DNA from: Cydia pomonella
Taxonomy: Eukaryota > Arthropoda > Insecta > Lepidoptera > Tortricidae
Reading direction: 5' to 3'
NCBI RefSeq assembly: GCF_033807575.1
Contig: NC_084708.1
Coordinates: forward strand, 1,054,001-1,118,000
Length of the DNA stretch: 64,000 bases
The translations under genes and the position numbers were made by a program. The notes below the pieces were generated by a model. The model was given only the letters and a program-made list of their open reading frames with translations, was not told the DNA's origin and did not search any database. Below are positions 1 through 9,711 of this stretch, in pieces. Position 1 is the stretch's first letter; the number at the start of each line of letters is the position of its first letter.

Positions 1-770
1 GAAACTTATCTTTTTTTTACAGCACCATATTGTAGATGTCAAGATTAAGATAAAATACGTCATTGTGATATTGATGTCATACAACGTGTATTTTATGAAA
101 AATATGATCAGTAGTTTTAGAAAATAACTGAAATGAACATATCTTTCTTAAAACAACAATAATATAGATAAGAAAATGATAGTTATCAATTAAATAAAAA
201 CCACTCAGAAAATATAATCATTTACAAAATCACTCAACTTTTACCCCAAATTTCTAGTCAGAAATAAATAAATAGCAGCATAACTACAGATTTGTTTAAA
301 TATAAACAAGTATAGCGTAACTGCTTATATGTACGCAAATGTACAGAAAATCATGCCTTTCTACTCTAGTTATTTAATATTGTTTATATAAACAAACTAA
401 ATAAATACATGGGATTACTTAGAAGACAATTCAATCAAAACAAACAACTTTTGATTTTGGACTCTGTTTTTTCATAATACCTAAATGTTGGAGCAGTAAA
501 CGCATACGCCTATAGAAGCGGTGTGCCGCGTTGACATATACCTCTGTGCCTTTAGGTGTTTAAATAAAAATAAACAAAATCTACCCTCAAATGGCTCCTT
601 AAGCCAGTTGAGGGTAGATGAACACATTACATGATCAAATACTGTAGATTAAGTCAGCTCGTTCAATGACAGATCCAGACGGTTTTTTATTTGGTTGGAC
701 CAATAAATGTTATAACTACACGAAAATATACTAATTGTTTGTTTACTTTTATTTAAATACCTAAAGATAC
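1..770. other. AT-rich stretch without a gene
   Basis: I see no supported coding exon, RNA gene or repeat boundary here. The sequence is AT-rich with short A and T runs. It lies beyond the last exon of the minus-strand locus, so it is 3' flanking or intergenic DNA. Confidence 0.5.
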
Positions 771-777
771 AGAGATA

Positions 778-998
778 AGCACGGGCCTTACGGGCACTAA
801 GAATGGTGCTAGTTCAGTGGTGTCACTCGCGAATTCGAGCCAATCGTGCAGTCTAACGCAACTAGTTGCGAACAATCGCGCGCGTGATGCGAACTCATCA
901 ACCAATCGCGTTGCGTTAGACTGCATGATTGGCTCGAATTCGTGTGCGTAACACCGCTGGACTGGCCCCATTCTTATTGCCCGTAAGGCTCGTCCTTA
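778..998. repeat. Foldback (MITE-like) element, long inverted arms
   Basis: Two arms of about 85 bp are near-perfect reverse complements. The left arm carries CTTACGGGCACTAAGAATGG and the right arm the matching CCATTCTTATTGCCCGTAAG; GAATTCGAGCCAATC and GATTGGCTCGAATTC mark the inner part. The roughly 45-bp loop is GC-rich. There is no transposase, so this is a non-autonomous foldback. Short open frames inside it are by-products of the palindrome. Confidence 0.8.
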
Positions 999-1180
999 GA
1001 TATATGTCAAGTGTGCCGCCTCCTATAAGATTGATATATTGCAACGCGCAAATGTGCGTGCTTACGCACATGCATCCGGTGTGCACAGGCTTTAAACGCG
1101 CAGCGCTTAACGCAGATTAAGATATGCCGAATCCAAAGAATTATTATAGATTATAGACTTCTAATTTGTGGGGTTTTAAC

Positions 1181-1186
1181 TTTATT
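1181..1186 (-). terminator. Candidate poly(A) signal AATAAA
   Basis: The minus-strand hexamer AATAAA lies about 260 nt past the TAG stop of the terminal exon 1754..1449. It is the first canonical hexamer I noticed on that strand after the stop. Assignment is by position only. Confidence 0.45.
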
Positions 1187-1448
1187 TACCAATTAAGGTT
1201 ATACGAAAACGAACCCAATCCATTAGAATATTAAGAAATAATCAATCCAATTCCAATTGTATTAAGAAATAGCTTTAATAAACAGCATGGAAAATAACGA
1301 CTGATAATAATCGGGTTTTCCCAGATAAAGAACAGATCTTCAAATGTACTACGATATTCGCAGTTTGCCTAAAGTGTTTGTGTTTTGAAGTGTGATTGTA
1401 TTTGTATAAGACTACACACCTCACACAATCAATGATTTTCTAACCAAC

Positions 1449-1754
1449 CTATTTGCTGCTAAACTTAGATTTCAAACTCTCAAAGAACGCTAGCTTAGTC
1501 TTAATGGTCCCTGGTTCTGGCATCGGGCTTGGGGGTCGACTAGATTCCTTAATCACGTCTTCAGTGCCCTCTGGGATCTCATTAGACCCCCCGGGCACCT
1601 TTAACGGGGTCGCCATGGAGAGTTTCAGTTCTTCTCTGAACTCTTTGGAGATGCTCCTGGCGGTTAGGCTGTGCATGTAGACTAGTTTGTTCTGTTTTTC
1701 GGAGAGTAGGTTCTCTTTGCTCTTTTGTCTTTTTAGGGGGGCTGGTTGTGGCGG
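1449..1754 (-). CDS. Terminal coding exon, unrecognised protein
   Basis: This is the last exon of a minus-strand gene. The acceptor is a clear pyrimidine-rich CTTTCTCAATCCACAG at 1755 and upward; the frame enters in phase 0 and runs 101 codons to a TAG stop at 1451..1449. The peptide starts PPQPAPLKRQKSKENLL, has a central LTARSISKEFREELK motif and ends with LAFFESLKSKFSSK. It is basic, Pro/Ser/Lys-rich and has no membrane segment. It joins in phase to the exon ending at 2403. I do not recognise the family; a cytoskeletal or scaffold role would be a guess. The hydrophobic stretch that opens the same frame upstream (to 1808) is intron read-through. Confidence 0.75.
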   Translation of the reverse strand, partial: PPQPAPLKRQKSKENLLSEKQNKLVYMHSLTARSISKEFREELKLSMATPLKVPGGSNEIPEGTEDVIKESSRPPSPMPEPGTIKTKLAFFESLKSKFSSK

Positions 1755-2402
1755 CTGTGGATTGAGAAAGGAAATAACTAAATAAACTAGTTGAGTCAAA
1801 AGCATCAAAATTCCGACTGGGTAGTTATCACGGGAGTTTCAAAAGTCTAACTTTATTGACAGACTTTTGGTGTTATTTCTACTCGGAATCAGTACGAGCT
1901 CTTTCGATCCCAATGGTATAAAAAAATGCCCCATAGTTTTTTTCCTATTGTGTAACCATTCCCCCATATACTCTGTCAGGCGGTAACAAAAAGGCAAGTT
2001 TAAAAAATGTATGGAAATTTGGGGACACTTTTTCTTCTATAAGGATGAAAAGGGCTCGCGATCCTGACAAGAAATAACATAAAAGTGGCAACAAATGTCA
2101 TAAAAAAAAGTGGCTAAGAAGCGCTCAATTACACTCCAACAACAGATGTCGGGTTAAAGGATACAAAAGTAATGATATTAACAAAGTAAGGCATGACAAA
2201 GAAGTGAAATTATGTCGAGACAAAAAAAAGAAATTAAAACTGAAAATGAAATTAAATCATAGCTCAAAACTAGCAACAACTTAATACACGTGACTCAAGT
2301 TTGAAATTATCTTAACGTAACACCTGCATAATACGTTATGTTGTTCATATGAGTCATAGGACAACCCTCAAAAGATAAGGCTCAGCCATGAGAGATACTG
2401 AC

Positions 2403-3005
2403 CTTAATAGGCTCGTTCAAGTTTTCCATGCTCACAAACTTCTTGGCTAACTCTTTCACTTTAGGCAACTGCGATAGTATGTCTTCTATTTCACTAATGT
2501 TCTCCGATTTCTCCTCATCTATTTCATCGTCAACGATCACAACGTCGCTTTCTGTGAGACTGACGGCTTCGTCTTTCTTATCTTGTGTTTCAATGTTGTC
2601 ACTTCCATCACTCTCATATCTTGGCTCTGATAACTTATCATCTGGTTTACATTTCACGATCTCGCCTGTTTGCACGTTGTATATTTTGATCGAGTCCTCC
2701 AAACTGCTTGAACTTAAATAAGAATTATCTACGCTGAGATTGCTCGGAGATTTCTGTGGTTCTTCGACTATGTTCACTATTGACACGTTTAAAGGTGCTT
2801 GGCATGTTTGTAGTAGTTCCTCGAATTTCTTTTCATCTTCATCTACATAGACTGGTTTTGCGGAGAATAATGTCTGTTCGTTTGCGTCTTCATATTCTAT
2901 CATTATATCTTTTGTAGGTATCGGTTTTATAGTAACTTCGTTTCCAGCGAGCGTTTTGTACCGCTGATTGGATGCAATTGAATTGAATTGCTTTATAAGT
3001 AATCC
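2403..3005 (-). CDS. Internal coding exon (201 codons), unrecognised
   Basis: The acceptor ATATTTCAG is followed by GGATTACTTATAAAG and the donor is AAG|GTCAGT. The exon is 603 nt, phase 0 at both ends and fully open. The peptide begins GLLIKQFNSIASNQRYK, is rich in Asp, Glu and Ser (runs such as IVDDEIDEEKSE) and ends LPKVKELAKKFVSMENLNEP. It looks largely disordered with a short amphipathic stretch near the end. It splices in phase to 1754..1449. Its upstream partner must end in phase 0: the exons ending at 15965, 8970, 16222 and 62648 fit, while the neighbouring exon chain at 4.7-7.9 kb does not. That suggests an alternative 3' module or a separate gene. Confidence 0.75.
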
Positions 3006-3688
3006 CTGAAATATAAATATCATTACAATTATGATAACAGATAAAAACAAGGATTAAGATAATTCACAATTTCTAAAATTAAACCCCAATTAGTGAAAAT
3101 CAAATCGTGATAAACGCGTGCATTTAAGCGGGACAAATCGTGCAACGTGGTTACGAGTAAAATACTAGAAAGAAAAAGTTCCTACTGTCTAGTTATTAAA
3201 ATTTTGCATGGATTGGGTTTTATTAAGGTATGGTTGTTAACAAAGCGAAAATGAAGAAGATTTTTAGATTAGTTTAGTTAGTATGGTAAAATACTTATAA
3301 TATTGCGTATTTTTAGTCAGTTTGGTTAGTAGCGAGCTCCAATGCTAGTCATAAACTCCCAAAATCATACAACACTCACCACTAACGGCTTGGAGTATTA
3401 CTGTTGTAAAAGTACTGAAAAATTATTAAGAAGAACACAACTATAGTGCAGAACTAGTCACGTTAAGTGCAGTGCTATTAGTCAGCTTTACAAGGCATGC
3501 CACACGGCAGGCACAATGTCAAAACGAAGATATTTTAGAATTTAGTTATATGATCCTTTCACCGTTTGATTGAAAGGTGATTTGAATCCTAATGATTTAG
3601 TTTAATCTATGCGCGTAGCGGACATAGTAGAGATTCATGGTTATAGATGGTGCTTCGGAGGTTTGTGTATTAGGGCGTTATGAGGGCG
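3006..3688. other. Intron or intergenic gap
   Basis: No supported exon lies here. It separates the stop-containing exon at 3694 from the exon starting at 3005. A GTGAGT-type donor on the minus strand near 3380 follows only a 21-nt segment whose phase fits no neighbour. Confidence 0.45.
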
Positions 3689-3694
3689 TTTATT
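3689..3694 (-). terminator. AATAAA overlapping the stop codon
   Basis: Reading minus strand, the stop TGA (3696..3694) shares its last A with AATAAA (3694..3689). If used, the mRNA would have an extremely short 3' UTR. It may be coincidental. Confidence 0.35.
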
Positions 3695-4264
3695 CACCAT
3701 AGATCGTTTTGGAAGCCTTTGCTTAACCTCAAGCTTCCACCGAACGTATAGTTAAGTCCGGCGCGTCGCTTTGAGCGAACGCAAAGATCTTCACTCCGCA
3801 AAGTGTTGCTGCGCCTAACATTCGTATACGTCTCAAACAAATCTTCAGTGATCTCCGGCTTAACGGGTATTTTAAGTCTAACTATATCCTCGTTTTCGTA
3901 ACCTTCGTAACCGTCACCGTTGCACACTCTACTTGGTTCCCTTACGTGGTCTCGACCGTTACGTTCGTCGGCATGATTTTCGTCAGCGTTATCGTTCTGT
4001 CTGTCGGTTTCGAAAATGGGGTTAATTGCGAAGTTGGGGCTGGCGTTTCTGGGACTGAGGACGGCTCGGACGATGTTCTGGTGGAGCGTACACGCCTCCA
4101 GGTCGCTCAGGGAGGAGCTGGCACTTACAGGCGAGGTCAGCTCATTCACATTGTCCAGGCTGGTGGATTTATTAATGGAGGATAACGAGCTGGTCTCACT
4201 GAGGCCCTTCTTGCGGCTGCCCGTGCTAGATTTCGCCTCTCTCACGTAATAATCTCGGCCGTAG
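3694..4264 (-). CDS. Terminal exon of the main chain, 189 codons plus TGA
   Basis: The acceptor TTTGCTTCAG is followed by CTACGGCCGAGATTAT; one base completes a codon split with the exon ending at 4737. The frame is open to TGA at 3696..3694. The peptide is Ser-rich at first (GLSETSSLSSINKSTSLDN), then Asn/Asp-rich, and ends in a basic, structured-looking tail (RRAGLNYTFGGSLRLSKG). There is no signal peptide or membrane segment. A weak GT near the stop could extend the transcript, but splicing from it to 3005 meets a stop soon after, so I treat this as terminal. Confidence 0.78.
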
Positions 4265-4736
4265 CTGAAGCAAACAAAGTTAATGCGCGTTAACGGCGGT
4301 TCTAAGGTTTCAGAAGCAACAAGTGTTTTGTAAATGACTAATGCGTATTGTAGAAAATTACACGCTCGAGTAGGTAGGTTTCATTGCTTTATTTGTTATC
4401 AATTGTGAATTCACATGATTTTTCATAGGTAATGAACATGAAAGAATCTAAAACAATTTTTAATTTTGTAGATTTATCACTACTTGCATTTTAGAGTGTC
4501 TAATTCAGAAAATAAAAATAAATACTTAATTTGCAAAATAGGCCTGAAATGGACTCATCGTAACACTTAGTGACGTCAAACGTCACAGTACAGATGGATA
4601 CATCTCTACAGCAAAACTCCATACTTAGCAAATGAAACATTTGATCTCTTTGAAACGCGTAACTGTAAATCTTTAGTAGCTGATTTGTCTCGATCATAAT
4701 AAAATCAGAATTGTACAATTGAGGTTATATTCTTAC

Positions 4737-5082
4737 CGTTTGTATTGTGGTATTTCCTCCGCCAACACATCCTTCAAAATCTTCGGCGATGGACTCTTCG
4801 ATCTACTTCCATTCATGTGAACATCATCAGAACTGACACTCAAAGATGGCTTCAATTCCTTCACCGGAACTTCCTTGTCTTCATTATGTTCCTTCCCATC
4901 CTTTACATCTCCATCTACAATATCTACGCTGTCTTCGATTTTCGATTTGGATGTCAGCGTGTCGAATAGAGATGATGTGCTTTTGGATGAGAGTCGTTTT
5001 TGGATAGCCTCTGGTGAATACGGGTTGTTTGGCATTTCGACGTAGTTTAGCCATTTCTTGCGCTCTCTGTAGGCTATGGATC
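4737..5082 (-). CDS. Internal exon (YRERKKWLNYVEMPNN island)
   Basis: The acceptor TATTTCAG is followed by GATCCATAGCC and the donor is CG|GTAAGA. The 346-nt exon enters in phase 1 and leaves in phase 2. It begins GSIAYRERKKWLNYVEMPNN and continues PYSPEAIQKRLSSKSTSSLF, the most conserved-looking segment of the protein (aromatic and basic, with an NPYSPEA motif). It then becomes an acidic, Lys/Ser-rich linker ending AEEIPQYKR. I do not recognise the island. Confidence 0.82.
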
Positions 5083-5309
5083 CTGAAATAGTGTTAATTA
5101 AGAGACAAACCCAACGACAACACTTGATTTTTGAAAAATATTTTCATTCTTATTAGGTAAGTAATGATTAATTTCAAAGTCTTAAACAAAAATATTTATG
5201 AATAAAGCAGCAAGATTAGGTTTAGCAATTTCCGTTCTGTTGGATAAAGAACAATACATGGTATTATTACTCATAAACAGGTGAAACAACTTATATAATC
5301 ACGATTTAC

Positions 5310-5353
5310 CTGGTATGAGGTCATCTTCATGATCAGTATCACGCGTTGGGATC
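5310..5353 (-). CDS. 44-nt micro-exon (IPTRDTDHEDDLIP)
   Basis: The acceptor TTTTTTGGTAG is followed by GATCCCAACG and the donor is CCAG|GTAAAT. It completes a Gln codon split with the exon ending at 5753, encodes IPTRDTDHEDDLIP and ends one base into the next codon. Both phases match the neighbours exactly, which is the main support for so short an exon. Confidence 0.75.
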
Positions 5354-5489
5354 CTACCAAAAAATACGAGCATCATTAAACACACGATTAAATTACTACG
5401 AAGTACTAATATGGGTGAGATCCGGGTACTGTTTCAACATAAAATAGCACCACAACTGGGGTATCTCAATCCCACATTCCCTATAAGAG

Positions 5490-5623
5490 CGGCTACCGCG
5501 CAAAAGGAAAATTTGATGAATGAAAAATTGAAATTTATTTATCTGCCACTCTATCGCTTAAATATACAAGTCCGATAGAGAGGCAGATGACTAAATTTTA
5601 ATTTGCGATTTTCCCGGTAGGCA
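5490..5623. repeat. Foldback MITE in intron
   Basis: The ends pair imperfectly (CGGCTACCGCGCAAAAGG against TTTTCCCGGTAGGC), with a better inner match (CTGCCACTCTATCGC against GATAGAGAGGCAG). It lies between the exons starting at 5353 and ending at 5753 and has no coding capacity. Confidence 0.6.
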
Positions 5624-5647
5624 CTAAGGATTCATTTCTTACAAGGT

Positions 5648-5736
5648 TGACTGGTAGAGAATGCCTTATGGCATTAAGTCCGCCTTTTGTACTATAAGGT
5701 TTTCTTTTGTGCAATAAAGATTAAATAAATAAAAAT
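5648..5736 (+). mobile_element. 3' tail of a non-LTR retroposon
   Basis: ACTGGTAGAGAATGCC, GGCATTAAGTC and GCCTTTTGT followed by CAATAAAG and a TAAATAAA tail recur at 22687-22775 in the same order. This is the 3' end of a dispersed retroposon; no coding part is present. Confidence 0.6.
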
Positions 5737-5752
5737 TGGAAAGTTTTCTTAC

Positions 5753-5864
5753 TGTTGTGGCTCGTCATCGAAATGTTTTCTTCGAAGGCTATCGGCATAT
5801 CTTTGCACAGGGAGTGTCACTGTTTCTTCGTCTTCTCTTTCTCGCTCGTGACGGCTTAATGTGT
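5753..5864 (-). CDS. Internal exon (RHEREREDEETVTLPVQRY)
   Basis: The acceptor AAATTTTCAG is followed by ACACATTAAGCC and the donor is CA|GTAAGA. It is 112 nt, entering in phase 1 and leaving in phase 2. It encodes a highly charged segment starting NTLSRHEREREDEETVTL, then PVQRYADSLRRKHFDDEPQ. The ETVTLPVQRY part resembles ETVELPRRVPF in the exon at 7858-7969, a possible internal sequence repeat. Confidence 0.8.
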
Positions 5865-6109
5865 CTGAAAATTTACGTTATCATCAGGTATTTTAAATGT
5901 AAATAGGCTTTGTTTTAATTTTTATTGTAATTTTAATTTTAAGTTAGTTTTAACTTTAATCTAGTTTTATTTTGACATGTAAATTTGACTTTATGAATAA
6001 ATGAGTATGAGTATTATTATAGTGATGTTACTTCTAATCTTCTTCGTCCAAAGTTCTTATAATGTTTTTCACATCACATACATCGAATGTTACTAATGAC
6101 TTTTAAGGA

Positions 6110-6495
6110 AAGCTTTCGTTTTTTTTCGAATATTCGAAAACTAATATCCAAAAACAAAGAAATAAACAAACATAATAAAACTTTACTAAGAACGCTAAAG
6201 ATAAAAAAAAATTGGCCCAAATCGCCGTCAATGGGCGAGGTGCCTAGAAGGCTGGCCGTATTTCCCCGCTGTATGGCGATACTTATACGCTGTGCGAAAT
6301 AGTGGCCAGCCCTCTGGTCGCCTGAGACCTCTATTAGGCGCGCCGACAAATCTTTAAAAAGCTGACGTGCACTTGGCCCCGATGGCTCCAAGGTTTCAAC
6401 GCCAAACGTCGCAAACACGTAGCGGCTTCCTAGTGCTGCATATTTGCGGCGCTTGAGGCTTTCGGCCGAGGTTGCCGCCGCAGTGCCAGTTTTAA
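6110..6495 (-). mobile_element. C-terminal fragment of a non-LTR retrotransposon in an intron
   Basis: The minus-strand frame encodes AAATSAESLKRRKYAALGSR, then FGVETLEPSGPSAR, SGDQRAGHYFAQRISIAIQR and GNTASLLGT. This is typical of the extreme C-terminus of an arthropod LINE polyprotein just after the reverse transcriptase region. It is heavily 5'-truncated. It lies immediately past the GTAAGT donor of the exon ending at 6508, in the same frame, so unspliced read-through would fuse it to the host protein until a stop at 6074. Confidence 0.75.
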
Positions 6496-6507
6496 GGTGA
6501 AACTTAC

Positions 6508-7164
6508 TTTTATTTTGAGTCTTGGTTCCATTTGTAAAAACTTCATCATTTTCTTTTGTCTTCAGATCTTCAATATATGCATCGACGTTACCGTTCAGTA
6601 TTGTTCTATGTATTTCTTCCTTCAATGCGAATTCCGCTTTTGTCAATGGTCCACTATCCATGCCAACGATTAGGACAGATTCATCATCTAATTTACCATT
6701 TACATTACCGTTTATTTTTTCTACATTTACATGATAACCCTTGACTTCGTTGTTGACAACGTCAACTAGTTTGTTTTTCATGTATTCCTTTTCATCTAGC
6801 TTCTCAAAATCATCTGAACCGTCTATGATAGTTAAACTGTCAGGTTCAAAGTCAAGTTCATCAATGCTAGGTGCTCCTCCTATGACATGTTTAGATTCTA
6901 GTACTCTTTTTATGTCACTTTTGTAGTCTAATTCTTCTGGTTCATTATCAGACGCGTTGTCTGATAGATCGGTGGTATCGTCAGCGTCTCTGTCCCCTAT
7001 CATAGCTTTGTATTCAGCATTTGAATTAGGAACGAGCATAGGAACTGGCACGGACTGTATTGTTTTGATCTTCTTTTTCTGGAATAGCCAGTTCTCCTCC
7101 CATGTTCCATCGATAGATTGTATCTCGCTGCCGGATACTTCGTCGAAATCACGGTCGCCATTTT
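6508..7164 (-). CDS. Largest exon of the main chain (acidic)
   Basis: The acceptor CTTTTACAG is followed by AAAATGGCGACC and the donor is AAAA|GTAAGTTT. It is 657 nt, phase 1 at entry and exit. It begins ENGDRDFDEVSGSEIQ and continues SIDGTWEENWLFQKKKIKT, a Trp-containing island, then SVPVPMLVPNSNAEYKAMIG. The rest is Asp/Glu-rich (DADDTTDLSDNASDNEPEEL). There is no transmembrane segment. The acidic composition suggests a disordered binding region. I do not recognise the family. Confidence 0.82.
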
Positions 7165-7652
7165 CTGTAAAAGTAAAAACAAAAACCTTAATTCATAAAC
7201 ATGTTTATTTGAAGAGTTTTATTTATTTTTTTGTGTTATATCCTTGAAGTTAAAAAGATTCGATTTTGTTTATTCATGCGATTGTCCTTATTTTTAGACC
7301 TGTATTTAAGGTGAAAAGATATTTTCCGTGGGGCTTTGGAACCGCCTTTATTTCTTACTGATTTTACTTTGCTACTTCATTGTTATAATTTTGCAGACTG
7401 AACTCTAATTGAATTGATATATGTATTTAGGCGTTGCCTCAAAAATGTTAAATTTATGTGAATGGATGTCATGGAGAAACATAGAAAATGGACATCATAA
7501 GATGATTTGGTTTTCAATACTTTTTAAATCGGTATTTTTTTGGGGATTAGAAGTAAGCATGATTATTATCAAACACTTTTTTTTATATATATTTTTTGAT
7601 ATTAGTGGCCATCTTACACAGATCATGAGATCAACCTAGCTCCAAGCCAAGA

Positions 7653-7785
7653 AAAGCTTGTGCTATGGGTATTAGGCGACGAAATACATACTTGTATAGA
7701 TAAATACATACATAAGTATATACATAGAAAACACCCACGACTCATGAACAAATATCTGTGTCAAATAAAAGCCCTTACCAGGTAT
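7653..7785 (-). mobile_element. SINE-A fragment
   Basis: On the plus strand it contains ACATAGAAAACACCC followed by ACTCATGAACAAATATC and CCCTTACCAGG, the middle of the family fully preserved at 11632-11901 and 45724-45995. The tRNA-like head is missing. Confidence 0.6.
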
Positions 7786-7857
7786 TACCCTTACTTACGT
7801 TTATGTTTTAATAATTTGATAAATCCACTGGTAGGTACCTCAATAAACATTATTTAC

Positions 7858-7969
7858 CCGTGTGATGTGTTTCTTCGCTGAAGTCTGGGAAAGGCACTCG
7901 TCTCGGCAACTCTACTGTTTCCTCTGTAGCCCCTTCCTCCCAATCGGAGACGTCATCTTCTTCGCGCAG
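7858..7969 (-). CDS. First firmly linked exon of the main chain
   Basis: The acceptor ACATTTCAG is followed by CTGCGCGAAGAAG and the donor is G|GTAAAT. It is 112 nt, phase 0 at entry and phase 1 at exit. It encodes LREEDDVSDWEEGATEETVE and then LPRRVPFPDFSEETHHT. Having no ATG, it needs an upstream phase-0 donor. The exons ending at 8970, 16222, 15965 and 62648 all satisfy this, so alternative 5' exons are plausible. Confidence 0.78.
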
Positions 7970-8669
7970 CTGAAATGTTTTAGGAAAATCCATTAGACTA
8001 ATTATATAAATATGTAGGTGGACCCTAAGGAGTGGTTGACCTAAAGGGAGAAACGATCTGGACGATTTCTCAACATTGTATTGTATACAACAGAAATTGC
8101 ACTACATCGGGCTGCATTGCATGTATACGGGACACACCTTTACCCAGCATAAACACGCTGCTAGACTAAGATAGAATATAATATATTTTCAAAGAAACAT
8201 CCTATTTAACTCAATATACGTAGAGGGTGTGTTGTAGGTATGTCATGAGTTTATGACATCACGAATATCATAACACCCAAGCCCATATCATGGATTACTT
8301 ATAGGGGCGAGGGTGATTAAATATTTGGGTCTTTTGATTTCATATTAAATAAGAAGCTGGAAATGTTATATTACACTCGTCAGGCAATTGATCTGAAAAG
8401 AAGTCATTCATACTTCAGATGCTTAAATAAACAAGTGCTTGTTCGCCTAGCACTACTCTAATGATTCAGTACGAAACTCTGCTGTGATACTCTGCTGTGT
8501 CTAATCTAAAAAGTCTAAAAAGACCGCGGTAAAGACTCGCTGTGCTCGTTTTGGCTGTTAGACTGGAGATTGTTGTGATATGAATCCTTGGTTTAAATAT
8601 TTATGAATTTACTTAACTGCAAGGCTATTTTCTCCGGTAACTAATACGCAAATTTAAGGATGACTTACG

Positions 8670-9031
8670 TTGGAACAGGCCGAGGCTTCTGACAGGATCG
8701 CAAGGATCCTGCTACTTCAAGCCCAGTCCAGTGAAAGTTATTTCCAGTGCCTTATCTATTTTATGAAAGTACTAACCGGAGGGCTAATATCTCTTGTATG
8801 CCTGGTGTTAAGAGATCTTGGCGAAGATCGGTTGGAACAGGCCGAGGCTTCTGACACTTAAAAAAGACCGCGTCGGCGACCGATCTGAAGTCGCAAGGAT
8901 CCTGCTACTTCAAGCCCAGTCCAGTGAAAGCTATTTCCAGTGCCTTATCTATTTTCTGAAAGTACTCACCGGAGGGCTAATATCTCTTGTATGCCTGGTA
9001 TTAAGAGATCTTGGCGAAGATCGATCTGATG
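8670..9031. repeat. Tandem duplication covering part of an exon
   Basis: Unit A (8670-8830) and unit B (8831-9031) both start TTGGAACAGGCCGAGGCTTC and share about 140 bp of nearly identical sequence including CGCAAGGATCCTGCTACTTC and GTATGCCTGGT. Unit B contains the 3' half and GTGAGT donor of the exon 9107..8970; unit A holds a second copy whose donor is GTTAGT. Unit B also has about 35 extra bases (AAAGACCGCGTCGGCGACC). A GTAAGT donor lies just beyond unit A at 8663-8668. Confidence 0.8.
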
Positions 9032-9107
9032 GTGATGGGCTGGCACTAGCTGAGTGGATCCCGCTGCTTCGGCCTCCGGATCCTTCCGTCTGGTAGCGCT
9101 CGATCAC
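8970..9107 (-). CDS. Optional exon, 46 codons, Ser/Pro/Arg-rich
   Basis: The acceptor CTTTTGCCTACAG is followed by GTGATCGAGCGC and the donor is CCG|GTGAGT. It is 138 nt, phase 0 at both ends and open. It encodes VIERYQTEGSGGRSSGIHSA and then an SPSPSDRSSPRSL stretch. Phases fit directly onto the exon at 7969. Because it is in phase at both ends it could be skipped without a frameshift. Its 3' half is duplicated just downstream. Confidence 0.65.
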
Positions 9108-9189
9108 CTGTAGGCAAAAGGTTTAAGATAAGATAGGTTTCAGCTGTTATCTTTATGGCATGGAGACCTCGCTGTAAATTACAAATACA

Positions 9190-9705
9190 AAATAAATACA
9201 AATACAAATAGTTTTATTTTCAAAAAATATTAGAGCAAGTTACAATTTATTCTGACCCCCACACTAGGCAAAGCCTGTCCCGTGAGGGAAATTATACGAT
9301 TTACTTAAATATATTACATAAGCGGCTATTGGCTACCAATTAGAGCAGGGGTCTAGAATTCTACTCGAGGGAAATGGCCAGGACTCCGACGCTCCCACTT
9401 TTCGCAGGCCGGAAGGACATTGGAGATTCTGATATAAGGTCAATGTGGAGTAGACCGTCTATCAGGTAAGACAGTTTACAAGCTGTTTCCTCGCTACTAA
9501 TTCTTGTGTTTGTGACACAGATACTCAACTTAAAGAAGATCGGTACTGTAGGTAGAGCAGAAGAAGCGAAGGTCTTCCTTTCCGATTGTATCTGAGCGAA
9601 GTACGTATACAAATAAGAGAGTTCTTGCGCAATAACGGTCTTCCCAACTAAACCTTTTGTATGCCGGTCTTCCCCACTTTGACCTTAGAGAATTAGATAT
9701 ACTAT
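9190..9705 (-). mobile_element. Possible 3' end of a retroposon
   Basis: The plus strand begins with repeated AAATACAAATAC units followed by GTTTTATTTTCAAAAAATATT, which is how an inverted non-LTR tail would look. The remaining 450 bases hold no frame I can assign. Weak call by pattern only. Confidence 0.3.
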
Positions 9706-9711
9706 GTAGAT

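Larger units (their letters stand above)
3694..7969 (-). other. Gene model: six phased exons, 613 residues
   Basis: Exons 7969..7858, 7164..6508, 5864..5753, 5353..5310, 5082..4737 and 4264..3694 join with matching phases (1, 1, 2, 1, 2) and total 1842 nt, exactly 614 codons including the stop. All introns are GT-AG; donors are GTAAAT, GTAAGT, GTAAGA, GTAAAT and GTAAGA. The product is acidic and low-complexity with short conserved-looking islands (SIDGTWEENWLFQKKK, YRERKKWLNYVEMPNNPYS). The first exon begins in phase 0 without an ATG, so at least one upstream exon is needed. Candidates are 9107..8970, 16260..16222, 16036..15965 and 62729..62648. Function unknown; adaptor-like by composition only. 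Confidence 0.8.

Noticed and set aside
3370..3400. 21-nt segment between AG and GTGAGT on the minus strand
   Set aside because: Every frame either meets a stop or mismatches the phases of the flanking exons.
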